From an uncultured Alistipes sp. (GTDB taxonomy: Bacteria; Bacteroidota; Bacteroidia; Bacteroidales; Rikenellaceae), in NCBI GenBank assembly GCA_900541585.1, contig UQKD01000020.1, forward strand, positions 1 to 63,244: a stretch of 63,244 nt of DNA, written 5' to 3'. Position 1 is the stretch's first letter, and each line of letters begins with the position of its first letter. Below the pieces are notes generated by a model. That model worked only from the letters and a program-made list of their open reading frames with translations. It was not told the origin of the DNA and did no database searches. Of the stretch, positions 1 through 7,590 are shown in pieces. The translations under genes and the position numbers were made by a program.

Positions 1-85
1 AATGCTCCCGCAGGAACTCCTCGATACGCTCGTTCCGGGACTGCTTGCCGGGGACAGAAACGCTGTCTGACGACTTATTGGCCAT
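1..85 (-). CDS. 5' end of an unidentified mobile-element gene (partial)
   Basis: An open frame starts at an ATG at 83-85 and runs off the left edge, giving 28 residues that begin MANKSSDSVSVPGK and end RIEEFLREH. The start overlaps the last 11 bases of the excisionase-like gene upstream, so the two are probably translationally coupled. In Bacteroidetes integrative elements the gene after a small helix-turn-helix protein is often a primase or helicase, and the RIEEFL stretch is compatible with the N-terminus of such a protein, but that is an inference from context. Too little sequence is present to name it. Confidence 0.5.
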   Translation of the reverse strand, partial: MANKSSDSVSVPGKQSRNERIEEFLREH

Positions 86-386
86 CGCGCTCGCCGAGAA
101 TCCGTTGAATGTCCGAAGCGCGGTAACGAACCTTGTTACCGACCTTAACGGCTTTCAGATACCCTTTGCGGTTCCAATGCCAGAGCGTCGCGTCGCAAAC
201 ATCGCATAGCTCTTTGACCTGCTCTTTGGTCAGGTAACGTTCCTTGCGGGCTTCAGTGACCTGTGCTGCCAGCTCTTCTTTGGCGCGGTCGATAAGGCTG
301 TTGGAAAAAGCCAACAGATCCTCGCCGCTTACCTCCAGCCGGATGCTGCCCGGAGCGTCCCGGAGGATGGATAATAAATCTTTCAT
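75..386 (-). CDS. Excisionase-like MerR/HTH_17 DNA-binding protein
   Basis: A 103-residue protein. Residues about 50-98 form a winged-helix DNA-binding domain of the excisionase/HTH_17 type: YLTKEQVKELCDVCDATL is the helix-turn-helix, followed by WHWNRKGYLKAVKVGNKVRY (wing) and a final helix RASDIQRILG. The first 45 residues are a charged helix and may mediate dimerisation. In integrative elements of this phylum such proteins act as recombination directionality factors or as regulators of mobilisation genes, and the integrase at 4404-5753 is a plausible partner. A consensus -7 box TATATTTG reads towards the gene at 470-477. DNA binding is clear; the excision role is inferred. Confidence 0.75.
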   Translation of the reverse strand: MKDLLSILRDAPGSIRLEVSGEDLLAFSNSLIDRAKEELAAQVTEARKERYLTKEQVKELCDVCDATLWHWNRKGYLKAVKVGNKVRYRASDIQRILGERDGQ

Positions 387-469
387 ATATTGCTTTCCGC
401 CCGTTGTGAGGCGCAGCCTTCCGGCGGACAGGAAAGCAACGCCGCCGCCCGGAAATCCGAGCGACGGCG

Positions 470-477
470 CAAATATA
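470..477 (-). promoter_or_regulatory. Probable promoter (-7 box) of the excisionase-like gene
   Basis: On the minus strand the sequence reads TATATTTG, a perfect match to the Bacteroidetes -7 element TAnnTTTG. The -33 element is not clear. The leader would be about 80 nt. Between this site and 541 there is only AT-rich DNA without a gene. Confidence 0.45.
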
Positions 478-541
478 ATGTTATGATTGAGCGATATTTA
501 AGCGTTTAATTCGCGGTGTGTTAAGACGAATTTAACGAGCC

Positions 542-1471
542 TTATTGCGATAGAAAATCTTTTATTTCCCGGATGATAAGGGCTTCGCCGCCCCGACTGC
601 TGACAGTCGATCCGATGAGCAGAGGTTCCGTCAGGCGGCTGTATGCTTCCTGTATGCCCCGCTCGTGGACAATGCGGATGTCAGAGCCGTATTCCGCTTG
701 CAGGGCATCGCGGAACGGTTTGATGTTGGTTGGAACTACCAGATAGCGCAATTCATCGAGTGCGATCTTCAACCGTGCGATGTCGGTCTGGGTGTGTTTC
801 TTTGTGAGGTATTCGCCGATCTTTTGCCGCAACTCGTCGGGATGCGTGACAGCCGGCGAAAACATGTCCATCAATGATTTGGTCGTACTCGGCCGGCCGG
901 GTTTCCTCTTTTCACCCGTATCTTCGGCCGGAAGAGGGCCCGCAGCCCATTCCAGCACCCGGTCGCTTTCGGCCAGCCGCATCGCTTCGCGGTGAGCATC
1001 CCAGTCCTGCTTGGTGCGCAGTTCTAGTTTGATGGAGCGGGAGATCAGCAGTTTGATCGTGGCGCTCATGGTCATCTTCTGCAAGAAACCCAAATCGGGC
1101 GAACGCCGCAACTCTTCGCAGCGCTCCACCATCCGTTCGAAACTCTTGCCGAAGTAGAGCCAGTAAAGCATGGCCGGGATAGTGGAATCCTTGTCGGGTT
1201 GTTCGCATCTCCGGATAAGGTTCTCTGCAAGATGGCTCTCCTGTGCGGCCTGCTCGATCTCATCGACATGCTCGAACAATCCTTCATTGGCTTTGTCGGA
1301 CATGAGGCGCCGGTACCGGGGGATAAGGGACATGGCTTGGAACATGACCGATTGGCACCCTGCATAGTCACGGGCGTTCATCGCCTCTTCGAATGCGGCG
1401 TATTCGTCGGGGTGGGTGTCCATCCATTCCCGCAACTTTGCTTTGAAAGCCTCGTATTCCTGCTGGCCCAT
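542..1471 (-). CDS. Mobile-element protein of unknown function, 309 aa
   Basis: I do not recognise a functional domain with certainty. The protein is soluble, charged and mostly helical, with no signal peptide or membrane segment. The N-terminal half (about 1-170) starts GQQEYEAFKAKLREWMDTHP and contains the hydrophobic stretch AMLYWLYFGKSFERM. A short basic hinge near residue 195, EKRKPGRPSTTKSLMDMF, contains a GRP-type AT-hook core. The C-terminal part (about 210-309) looks like a separate small domain. It begins 13 bases after the hipT stop, so it is probably transcribed with the hip genes. It may be cargo or an accessory of the toxin-antitoxin locus. Confidence 0.6.
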   Translation of the reverse strand: MGQQEYEAFKAKLREWMDTHPDEYAAFEEAMNARDYAGCQSVMFQAMSLIPRYRRLMSDKANEGLFEHVDEIEQAAQESHLAENLIRRCEQPDKDSTIPAMLYWLYFGKSFERMVERCEELRRSPDLGFLQKMTMSATIKLLISRSIKLELRTKQDWDAHREAMRLAESDRVLEWAAGPLPAEDTGEKRKPGRPSTTKSLMDMFSPAVTHPDELRQKIGEYLTKKHTQTDIARLKIALDELRYLVVPTNIKPFRDALQAEYGSDIRIVHERGIQEAYSRLTEPLLIGSTVSSRGGEALIIREIKDFLSQ

Positions 1472-1484
1472 AAGTCGTAATGTG

Positions 1485-2495
1485 TTATAATCCGATTTTC
1501 AGGTAAGAATCCCGCCGTCCGAGATACATATTCCGGTAATTCTCTTTCAATTCATTGGATAAATAGGAGTTGGCGATCAGCGTATCTAAAAGCGGATAAG
1601 AGGTGCAGAATTTGTCGAGTTCTCGTCGGACAGTTTTGTCCGGGAGTCCTAATCTTTTGCCGAATTCCCGGAAAGTTGTGCCGTTGGTCATTCCATAAGG
1701 CATGTATTCGGCGGCGTTGTCTTTCAGCAACCCTTTGTCGAGGGCGAATATCCGGTCGTCTACATGCAGTTTGGTATTTATCAGGTCGTATGCCGGAGAA
1801 AGGCGGAAATCGCCTGATTCGGTTTCGAGTACCGAGAAATTTTTCAGATGGGCGTCGCCGTTGCAAATCAGAAAATTGAATATGATGAGATCGAAAAATT
1901 TCAGAGTCTCTACTTTCCATGCGGGCAGGTATCGTCGAATCAACTCTCCGCATTCTTCGTATGTTAAGTACTCATATTTGTAATTCTTACCGCCGTTTTG
2001 CGTAGTCAGTCCGGCGAGCGATGCGAAATCTTCTTTTCTGCGCTTTGTGCCGTCGGGTTTGACATCGAACCGTCTGGTGATATAAGCCGGTTCTCCTCCT
2101 TTGAAAAAGCAAAGTCCGTTTGCGGCCGTTTCGATTCCGAATACCTGTGACGCGATTTGCATGGTCAGATTTTCATTCGCAGAACTATATATCCGATTGC
2201 GGAAATCGCTTAACTTCGGTTTGAGGATATAGTGGCCTTGTTCGCCTTCTTGAGTTAAGGCCAATTTGCCGTTGCGAACGATCATCGAATATTTGGGTTG
2301 TACTCCTGACAGCGAGATTCGCTCCTGATTGTGTAGAAACTCTTCTTGGTCTGCGGAATTGTTGTCGTCATCAATGGGTGTATAATCCAAAAATGGAGAC
2401 ACTTGTCGGCCATCGAACAGATGTTTTATCGCAATCGGAGAGTAGCTGTCATATCCTTCGGCCAATGTGGATGGGCAAATCGTAATCGGATTCAT
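1485..2495 (-). CDS. hipT: HipT-like serine/threonine kinase toxin (HipA C-terminal type)
   Basis: A 336-residue HipA-family kinase without the N-terminal subdomain 1, which is encoded separately just upstream. Visible motifs: the Gly-rich loop region ISLSGVQPKYSM near residues 60-71, where SLS takes the place of the SIS autophosphorylation motif of E. coli O127 HipT; ITRRFD near 140; the catalytic loop CNGDAHLKNFS with Asp214; and the metal-binding SPAYDLINT with Asp237. HipA-family kinases phosphorylate aminoacyl-tRNA synthetases (HipA acts on GltX, HipT on TrpS) and stop translation. Length (336 aa) and separation from hipS fit the HipBST type better than classic HipBA. The start lies 2 bases after the hipS stop, so they are coupled. 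The target here is unknown. Confidence 0.85.
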   Translation of the reverse strand: MNPITICPSTLAEGYDSYSPIAIKHLFDGRQVSPFLDYTPIDDDNNSADQEEFLHNQERISLSGVQPKYSMIVRNGKLALTQEGEQGHYILKPKLSDFRNRIYSSANENLTMQIASQVFGIETAANGLCFFKGGEPAYITRRFDVKPDGTKRRKEDFASLAGLTTQNGGKNYKYEYLTYEECGELIRRYLPAWKVETLKFFDLIIFNFLICNGDAHLKNFSVLETESGDFRLSPAYDLINTKLHVDDRIFALDKGLLKDNAAEYMPYGMTNGTTFREFGKRLGLPDKTVRRELDKFCTSYPLLDTLIANSYLSNELKENYRNMYLGRRDSYLKIGL

Positions 2496-2497
2496 TG

Positions 2498-2818
2498 TTA
2501 TAGGGGTTTTACAGTTACCGCTCCGGCAACATCCGTTTGTGCTGTCGCCAGCAGAATGCCGAAATGGTCGTTTTCATCGATATGCAGCATGCGGGATTGT
2601 ACGATGCGGTTGCGGCCCTCAGAAAGCATGTTGCTGAAAAAGGGGAACAGATAAGCCAATCTATACTCCTGCTGTGTTTTGGGTAATGTCAGACTGACAG
2701 CTGGCTGCATATCATCTGCATAGTATGTGTCATCGTATTTGAAAACGTATTCGGTCGGCGATATTTCTGTCAATATGCCGGCTAACTTGCCATTCATGTA
2801 TACTGCTCCTTGTCTCAT
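2498..2818 (-). CDS. hipS: HipS-like protein (HipA N-terminal subdomain 1)
   Basis: A 106-residue protein matching the N-terminal subdomain 1 of HipA, encoded as a separate gene: RQGAVYMNGKLAGILTE at the start, a beta-rich core YVFKYDDTYYADD, and the conserved LTLPKTQQEYR and LFPFFSNMLSEGRNR (HipA: FFDNLLPEG). In E. coli HipBST the stand-alone HipS protein is the antitoxin that binds HipT, while HipB regulates transcription. The gene order hipB-hipS-hipT is kept here, but an IS110 element now separates hipB from hipS. AAAGGAA stands 6 bases before the ATG. Because the native upstream DNA is displaced, expression of hipS and hipT may now depend on a promoter in the insertion. Confidence 0.85.
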   Translation of the reverse strand: MRQGAVYMNGKLAGILTEISPTEYVFKYDDTYYADDMQPAVSLTLPKTQQEYRLAYLFPFFSNMLSEGRNRIVQSRMLHIDENDHFGILLATAQTDVAGAVTVKPL

Positions 2819-2864
2819 TGTATATTTCCTTTAATCATTATAAATTTGAGTAATTAAGACATCA

Positions 2865-3032
2865 GAGTATGGAATAAGTCCGAGTTTTCATTGGTCTTCG
2901 AGACCGGAAGTCATGTTCCGACCCCATACTCTTTACATCAGAATCCGGATAGTTCGTAAGGTGTCCGAACCCGCATTCGCAATGAAGGACCAAGATGTAA
3001 CAGATGTCATTAGACGTAAACAACAAACGGCC
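2865..3032 (+). ncRNA. Candidate bridge RNA in the left end of the IS110 element
   Basis: The non-coding DNA before the transposase is rich in nested hairpins. GAGTATGG (2865-2872) pairs with CCATACTC (2924-2931) and encloses two perfect small hairpins, GGTCT-TCG-AGACC (2893-2905) and CGGAA-N6-TTCCG (2905-2920). GTTCG and CGAAC around 2950-2968 can form another stem. IS110-group elements are known to encode in this position a structured RNA of roughly 150-200 nt whose loops pair with target and donor DNA to guide the recombinase. Location and structure fit; the guide loops were not assigned. Confidence 0.5.
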
Positions 3033-4001
3033 ATGAGGTACATTGGGATCGATGTGAGCAAAGCTACGTTTGTGGTGGCTTACTCCTCTGACAAAGGAGG
3101 AGAAATCCGTACTTTTAACAACACGACCACCGGGATCAAGCAGTTTATCGGTGCTCTTCCCAAAGACAGCAGTATCCACTGTGTCATGGAAGCGACCGGG
3201 AACTACAGCGCAATGCTGCTGTACCTGCTCAATGTCGCCGGGATTGCTGTCAGCATGGAGAATCCGCTGAAGATAAAGAACTTCGCCAGAGCCATGCTCT
3301 CCACGGTCAAGACTGACAAGATCGACGCTCGGCTCATAGCTCTCTATGGGGAGAAGATGAATCCGCAACCTTTCAAGATACAGGGAGAGGCTATCCTGCG
3401 GCTCCGACAGAAGAGAACGGTCATACGGCAGCTCACCAAGCAAATTACTGCTATGTCGAATCTCCGAGGCTCCCTCGCTTATCTGCCTGTTCCGGACAAA
3501 GGAGCGACTCATACCGTAGACGAAACGATCGAGTTCCTTGAAAAGAGGCGTGACAGGCTTCAATCGGAACTCACGGATCTTGTCGAAGTCGAGTTCAGCC
3601 GACAACTCGCACTGCTGACGACCATCAAAGGCATAGGCATAACGCTCGCCACGGCACTCATCATCACTACCGGAGGCTTCACTTACTTCCAGAATGCCAA
3701 ACAGGTGTCCCGGTATCTCGGTATCTGTCCTACTTACGAACAATCCGGAACTTCGGTAAACATCAGAGGACACATCAACCGAAACGGAGATGCATATACC
3801 AGAGGACTTCTCTATGTGGCTGCATGGACTGCCAGCAGGTTCAATACTAAATGTGGGGAAACATACACGCGGCTCCGGCAGAACGGGAAGCCTGGAAAAC
3901 TCGCCATGATCGCTGTCGCAAACAAGCTCGTCAGACAGGCTTTTGCCGTTGTCACCCATGATAAAGAGTATGTCGACGGATTCGTCTCCAACAGACCTTA
4001 G
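3033..4001 (+). CDS. IS110-family transposase (RuvC-like DEDD recombinase)
   Basis: A 322-residue IS110 transposase. The N-terminal RuvC-like DEDD domain shows Asp7 (IGIDVSK), Glu53 (MEATGNY), Asp95 and Asp98 (KTDKIDA). A coiled-coil linker follows (about 110-210), then the C-terminal Transposase_20 domain with GIGITLATALI and the serine-bearing stretch QSGTSVNIRGHINRNGDA that provides the serine nucleophile. The ATG at 3033 is preferred over upstream in-frame codons because the conserved domain starts at its second residue and the family is usually 300-350 aa. The enzyme excises and inserts its element with an RNA guide. All catalytic residues are present, so it looks active. Confidence 0.93.
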   Translation: MRYIGIDVSKATFVVAYSSDKGGEIRTFNNTTTGIKQFIGALPKDSSIHCVMEATGNYSAMLLYLLNVAGIAVSMENPLKIKNFARAMLSTVKTDKIDARLIALYGEKMNPQPFKIQGEAILRLRQKRTVIRQLTKQITAMSNLRGSLAYLPVPDKGATHTVDETIEFLEKRRDRLQSELTDLVEVEFSRQLALLTTIKGIGITLATALIITTGGFTYFQNAKQVSRYLGICPTYEQSGTSVNIRGHINRNGDAYTRGLLYVAAWTASRFNTKCGETYTRLRQNGKPGKLAMIAVANKLVRQAFAVVTHDKEYVDGFVSNRP

Positions 4002-4023
4002 CATGAACAATCTTCCGATATGT

Positions 4024-4263
4024 TTACTCTTTTTCCGCATTTTTTAATATAGTTCGTAATTCATTCCGCTGTTTGATTCCGATTTGTAGTTCCAGCCCCA
4101 GCGTATCGAGTATTTTTTCAAGAACTTCGATCGTGGGATTCCCTTCTCCGCGCTCAATTTTTGTGAGCGTATTGATACCCACGCTGGCTAATTCCGCAAG
4201 TGTCCGTTGCGTTATTTTCAACATCTTGCGGCGCTCTTTTATTGCATTACCGACTTTGTTCAT
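4024..4263 (-). CDS. hipB: HipB-like antitoxin/transcriptional repressor (XRE family)
   Basis: A 79-residue XRE/Cro-type helix-turn-helix protein: IKERRKMLKITQRTLAELAS, then VGINTLTKIERGEGNPTIEVLEKILDTLGLEL. It matches HipB, the DNA-binding partner of HipA/HipT kinases. In HipBST systems HipB mainly represses the operon and strengthens neutralisation by HipS. It is transcribed in the same direction as hipS and hipT, but the IS110 element lies in between, so the former operon is interrupted. The last dozen residues (ELRTILKNAEKE) lie next to the insertion; whether they are native or partly provided by the element cannot be told from one sequence. Confidence 0.85.
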   Translation of the reverse strand: MNKVGNAIKERRKMLKITQRTLAELASVGINTLTKIERGEGNPTIEVLEKILDTLGLELQIGIKQRNELRTILKNAEKE

Positions 4264-4278
4264 AAATCCCAGTTTAAT

Positions 4279-4345
4279 GTGATTTTAATGCAAATATAGC
4301 GCAATTTATGGATAAGTCAAATAAAATCACTGTTTGCTGTGATTT
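4279..4345. promoter_or_regulatory. hipB promoter and probable HipB operators
   Basis: On the minus strand a promoter with both elements is visible: -33 TTTG (4318-4321), 19 nt, -7 TATATTTG (4291-4298). Around it lie three copies of GTGATTT: 4279-4285, 4339-4345 and, inverted, 4324-4330. The last two form the palindrome AAATCAC-N8-GTGATTT just upstream of the -33 box, and the first lies just after the start of transcription. This is the arrangement expected for autorepression by HipB. Confidence 0.6.
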
Positions 4346-4403
4346 ATGATTGCGGGCTAATGTTCGTTGCATTCCGACCGCGCTGCGGACGCAATCATCT
4401 CCT

Positions 4404-5753
4404 TTACGACAACAAATCTACTAATTCTTTTTTCATTTCATCGTCAATGATGCGGTAACGTGCGAAAGCCTTGCTGCCTTCCTTATGTCCGCTCAAAGCT
4501 CCGACCAAATTGGGGTCTTTGACCTGCTTATACAGATTTCCGACGAATGTCCGGCGGGCCAGATGCGACGAGGCGATCTCGTAAAGCACCCTCTTTTCTT
4601 CTTCGCGGGTGGTGGGGTTTATGACCGTAACCAACCGCTTCAATCCGGCGGCTTTGAAAATCCGCTTGATCGCCAGATTGTATTTCTGCTCGGAGATGAA
4701 GGGCAGCAGCTTGTCGTCGTCCAGACTTTTGTAACGGGCTGCGATCTCTTTGGCTGTCTGATTCAGCGGAACCCGCACGGTCAGTGGCCGCCCTTCCTTG
4801 GTCTTGCGCGGTATGTACTCGATGGCTCCGTCGATCAGATTCGATTTCGTCATTTTCAGCAGATCGCCCACCCGGCAGCCGATCAGACATTGAAAAACGA
4901 AGATGTCGCGCTGAACGGCCAGTTGCGGATGCCGCATCAGATTCGTGCCGTAAATCTTGTGCAACTCCTCGACCGTGATATAATAAGGCGTTCCGTATGT
5001 GCATTCCTCCAACGGGAAATCATCGAACGGTCGGTTACGGGTCTTTTTGTTGCTGTTGCACCAGTAGAAGAAAGTTCGGATGCGCGAGAAACAATCCAAT
5101 AACGTATTCTTTCCTCTGGGTTGCGGTGTGCGTGCTTCGGGTATAGCTTCGTAGATTTCCGGGTAAAGAGCGCAGTAGCGGTATTCATTTTCCAAAAAAT
5201 CCCAAATATTCCGCAAGGTATCGGCCGTTACTTGATCGATGTCCAATACGAATGCTTTTTGCTCCCTCTTGGTTGTCCGGATATAAAGTTCATACCGCTG
5301 TAATCCTCGTTTGATGACCCGGTAATTCTTTTTGCGGACATCGGAAAGACGGTGCTTTTCGAGAAATTCGTCGAACAATGCGATCAATGTCGGTTTGGCC
5401 GTTTCTTCCGTGGCCGTTTCGACATTGTACTTTTGCGGATTGTAATATTGTTCCAAAGTCTCTTTCAGCCACTCTTTCTGAGGTTCTGCCGTCTGTCGGG
5501 ACTGATAGGCTTTTTCGAGGTAGGACTTGAGTTTGCGGGCTTCATCGTTGTAATAGGAACGCATTTCGTCGTCGCAAACGATTTTGCTTTTGACCTGTTC
5601 GGCCTTGTCATCCCAAAGATTGGGGTTGATGGTGAGCCGGGTCGGTGCGACCATATCTACCTGCCTGCCGTCCCGCAGACGCGCGTAAATGGTCGCCTTG
5701 GATTCTGTATCATAGCGCTTTACGCTCTTTTTGATAATAAGAGTTATTTTCAT
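4404..5753 (-). CDS. Tyrosine recombinase / site-specific integrase
   Basis: A 449-residue phage-type integrase of the Bacteroidetes mobile-element type. An N-terminal arm-binding domain (KITLIIKKSVKRYD ...) is followed by a SAM-like core-binding domain (about 125-225) and the catalytic domain (about 245-445). Catalytic residues visible: Arg in LIGCRVGDLLK, Lys in the TKEGRPLTV hairpin, His397 and Arg400 in SSHLARRTF, His423 in SGHKEG, and the nucleophile Tyr433 in FARYRIID. The ATG at 5753 is chosen over one 60 bases upstream because the arm domain starts there. It stands at the edge of the element and probably catalyses its integration and excision together with the small protein at 75-386. 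Confidence 0.9.
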   Translation of the reverse strand: MKITLIIKKSVKRYDTESKATIYARLRDGRQVDMVAPTRLTINPNLWDDKAEQVKSKIVCDDEMRSYYNDEARKLKSYLEKAYQSRQTAEPQKEWLKETLEQYYNPQKYNVETATEETAKPTLIALFDEFLEKHRLSDVRKKNYRVIKRGLQRYELYIRTTKREQKAFVLDIDQVTADTLRNIWDFLENEYRYCALYPEIYEAIPEARTPQPRGKNTLLDCFSRIRTFFYWCNSNKKTRNRPFDDFPLEECTYGTPYYITVEELHKIYGTNLMRHPQLAVQRDIFVFQCLIGCRVGDLLKMTKSNLIDGAIEYIPRKTKEGRPLTVRVPLNQTAKEIAARYKSLDDDKLLPFISEQKYNLAIKRIFKAAGLKRLVTVINPTTREEEKRVLYEIASSHLARRTFVGNLYKQVKDPNLVGALSGHKEGSKAFARYRIIDDEMKKELVDLLS

Positions 5754-5968
5754 AGTACCCAGATTCCGGATTGACATAGCAAAAATACGAAAAATTCCCC
5801 ACATTTTCCCCACATCTGCTAAAATATGTTCAATTAGAATTTATCAGGTAAAATGGTTGAATATTTATATAATATTGATAATAAATAAAATAAATACGAA
5901 TTTATTGATTCTTACCTCTATTTAAGTTTAATAGGATTTAATATATTCAAATGCGGCTCCGGGTACGA
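5754..5968. other. AT-rich intergenic DNA at the probable right edge of the mobile element
   Basis: About 200 bases upstream of the integrase without a coding region, much richer in A and T than the DNA after 5950. The integrase promoter should be here. An attachment site is expected near the integrase, and the composition changes at about 5945, but no repeat of the other element end can be checked because that end lies outside the window. Confidence 0.4.
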
Positions 5969-6014
5969 AAAAAATCGCTTAATTTGTTGGTTATGACAAG
6001 TTAAGCGATTTTTT
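5969..6014 (-). terminator. Bidirectional hairpin terminator after the phosphoethanolamine transferase gene
   Basis: AAAAAATCGCTTAA (5969-5982) pairs with TTAAGCGATTTTTT (6001-6014) across an 18-nt loop. The A and T runs at the two bases make it usable in both directions. It lies 38 bases after the stop of the gene at 6052. Confidence 0.75.
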
Positions 6015-6051
6015 GATTGTTCCCGCATGTGAAAATATGCTCTTGGGCGGG

Positions 6052-7590
6052 TTATCTTTTGTGAGGTGGCTGGAATATATCCAATGATTCGTCATAGACA
6101 GGGCTGTCGATCCCGAGGAATGACAGGACGCTGTGAAAGACATGATACTGGCCCACCTTTTTCTCCGTATCTATTTTCATCGCTTCATCCGATGTCCACA
6201 CGATGAACGGAATCTCGATCTGTTCCTTCGGCGCGACAAGTATGGGCACGCCGTGCATATACAGATTCCCCTCGCCGAGGGACTCTCCGTGGTCGGATAC
6301 GAAGATCACGCAACTGCGTCTTTGGGGAATCCCGCGAAGAATTTCTATTACGGAATGAATGAGATAATCCGTGTAGACGATGGTGTTGTCGTAGGCATTC
6401 ATCAGCTCCTTCGGATCCGCTTTGGACATCTCCACCGTAGTGCATACGGGACTGAACACCTCGAACTCCGGCGGGTATTTCTTATAGTACGTGGGGCCGT
6501 GGCTGGTGCTGGTATGGAGTACGACGAGCATCTTGTCCTTGCTGCCGGAGAGTATCTCTTCGCGGAGGCCTGCGAGCAGAATGCCGTCGTACCTGTCGTC
6601 GGCTTCGGGATTCCGCTCCTTGAGCTCTTTCGGCTTGTAGTATTTGTCGATATGTACGGGAGGCTCTCCCCAATTGTTGCTGCGCCATACCACATCCACG
6701 CCGTTTCGGCAGAGATAGTTCGGAAGGATTTCGTAAAGTTTGTTGGAAGGCTTGTGGTCGAGAATGGCCTTCACGCCTGCCGTGGTATAGGTCGCGGCCG
6801 CATCTGCAATCAGTGCGGTTACACTGTCTTTCTCCAGAAGCGGATTGGTCGGCTTGCCGTATCCGTATAAAGAGAAATTCTCCCTTCTGGCGGATTCTCC
6901 TATTATCAGCACGCATACATCCTTGCCGTCGGAAACGATCTTCGCGTCGGGCAGGGGAATCTCTTTCCGGTTCTGCTTCTTTACGGAATTGTAGTAGCGT
7001 ACGGAGTTGACCGTATACGACCACGGCATGACCAGACTGCCGAGCTTGGGCGCGTTGCGGTCGATCCACGGCCAGTTCTGCATATTGACCAGCGCGATGG
7101 CCAAAGAAACCGCCAGTGCGATGCCCGTGCGGGCGAAAAAACGCTTCCAGCTTCCGTAGTCGAACCGCCTTGCAAAAATGTAGATGCATGGAACCACACC
7201 CAGGAAGAGGAGATACCATACGGCAGACCATGAGAAGAATCCGGAAGCCTCCGAATACCGGGTGTTGAATACGTTCCCCATCATCTTGTCCGTGATGAGC
7301 ACCTGGTATGTGTTTATGAAATAGAGGCTTATGGCATTGCCTATGAATGTGAAGGCAAGGATGCACTTTCCGACGAAGCGTCCGAGAAAGAGCACGAGGT
7401 AATAGACGAGAAAATTGAGCGCGAACATCAGCACGCCCAGCCCTCCGGTGATCAATACGCCGTTGAAGCCCCCTTCGATGTTGCCGAGCACCAGCCGGAA
7501 GAACGGCCAGTGGAACGCCACGAGCGTAAACAGGCTGAGTACCGAAGATATGCGGGTGAGGTCGGTCTTTTCTTTCAGAAATTTTACCAT
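6052..7590 (-). CDS. Phosphoethanolamine transferase-like sulfatase-fold membrane enzyme (EptA/CptA type)
   Basis: A 512-residue inner-membrane protein. About five transmembrane helices occupy residues 15-170, followed by a periplasmic alkaline-phosphatase-fold domain. Zinc and catalytic signatures of EptA are present: Glu232 in VLIIGESARRENFSLYGYG, a nucleophile Thr near 267-270 (ATYTTAG), His364 in STSHGPTYY, and Asp433-His434 in VSDHGES. EptA-family enzymes move phosphoethanolamine from phosphatidylethanolamine to lipid A, core sugars or other glycans, lowering negative charge and binding of cationic peptides. The exact acceptor here is unknown. The protein has few of the cysteines that form disulfides in enterobacterial EptA. 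It overlaps the PHP-domain gene upstream by 7 bases, so the two are coupled. Confidence 0.85.
   Translation of the reverse strand: MVKFLKEKTDLTRISSVLSLFTLVAFHWPFFRLVLGNIEGGFNGVLITGGLGVLMFALNFLVYYLVLFLGRFVGKCILAFTFIGNAISLYFINTYQVLITDKMMGNVFNTRYSEASGFFSWSAVWYLLFLGVVPCIYIFARRFDYGSWKRFFARTGIALAVSLAIALVNMQNWPWIDRNAPKLGSLVMPWSYTVNSVRYYNSVKKQNRKEIPLPDAKIVSDGKDVCVLIIGESARRENFSLYGYGKPTNPLLEKDSVTALIADAAATYTTAGVKAILDHKPSNKLYEILPNYLCRNGVDVVWRSNNWGEPPVHIDKYYKPKELKERNPEADDRYDGILLAGLREEILSGSKDKMLVVLHTSTSHGPTYYKKYPPEFEVFSPVCTTVEMSKADPKELMNAYDNTIVYTDYLIHSVIEILRGIPQRRSCVIFVSDHGESLGEGNLYMHGVPILVAPKEQIEIPFIVWTSDEAMKIDTEKKVGQYHVFHSVLSFLGIDSPVYDESLDIFQPPHKR

Larger units (their letters stand above)
2840..4022 (+). 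mobile_element. IS110-family insertion sequence between hipB and hipS (ends approximate)
   Basis: The interval between the hipS start (2818) and the hipB stop (4024) is filled by a complete IS110-type transposase on the opposite strand, with about 200 bases of structured non-coding DNA before it and only about 20 bases after it. This layout (long left end, short right end) is that of the IS110 group rather than IS1111. IS110 elements have no long terminal inverted repeats and leave little or no target duplication, so I cannot fix the ends to the base. Both flanking hip genes look complete, so insertion was in the intergenic DNA. Confidence 0.75.

Noticed and set aside
2862..4040. A 392-residue open frame on the minus strand opposite the IS110 transposase
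   Set aside because: It is the mirror of a complete, motif-bearing transposase and has no family features of its own.
5754..6051. Attachment site of the mobile element
   Set aside because: A site is expected near the integrase, but the other end of the element is outside the window, so no flanking repeat can be shown.
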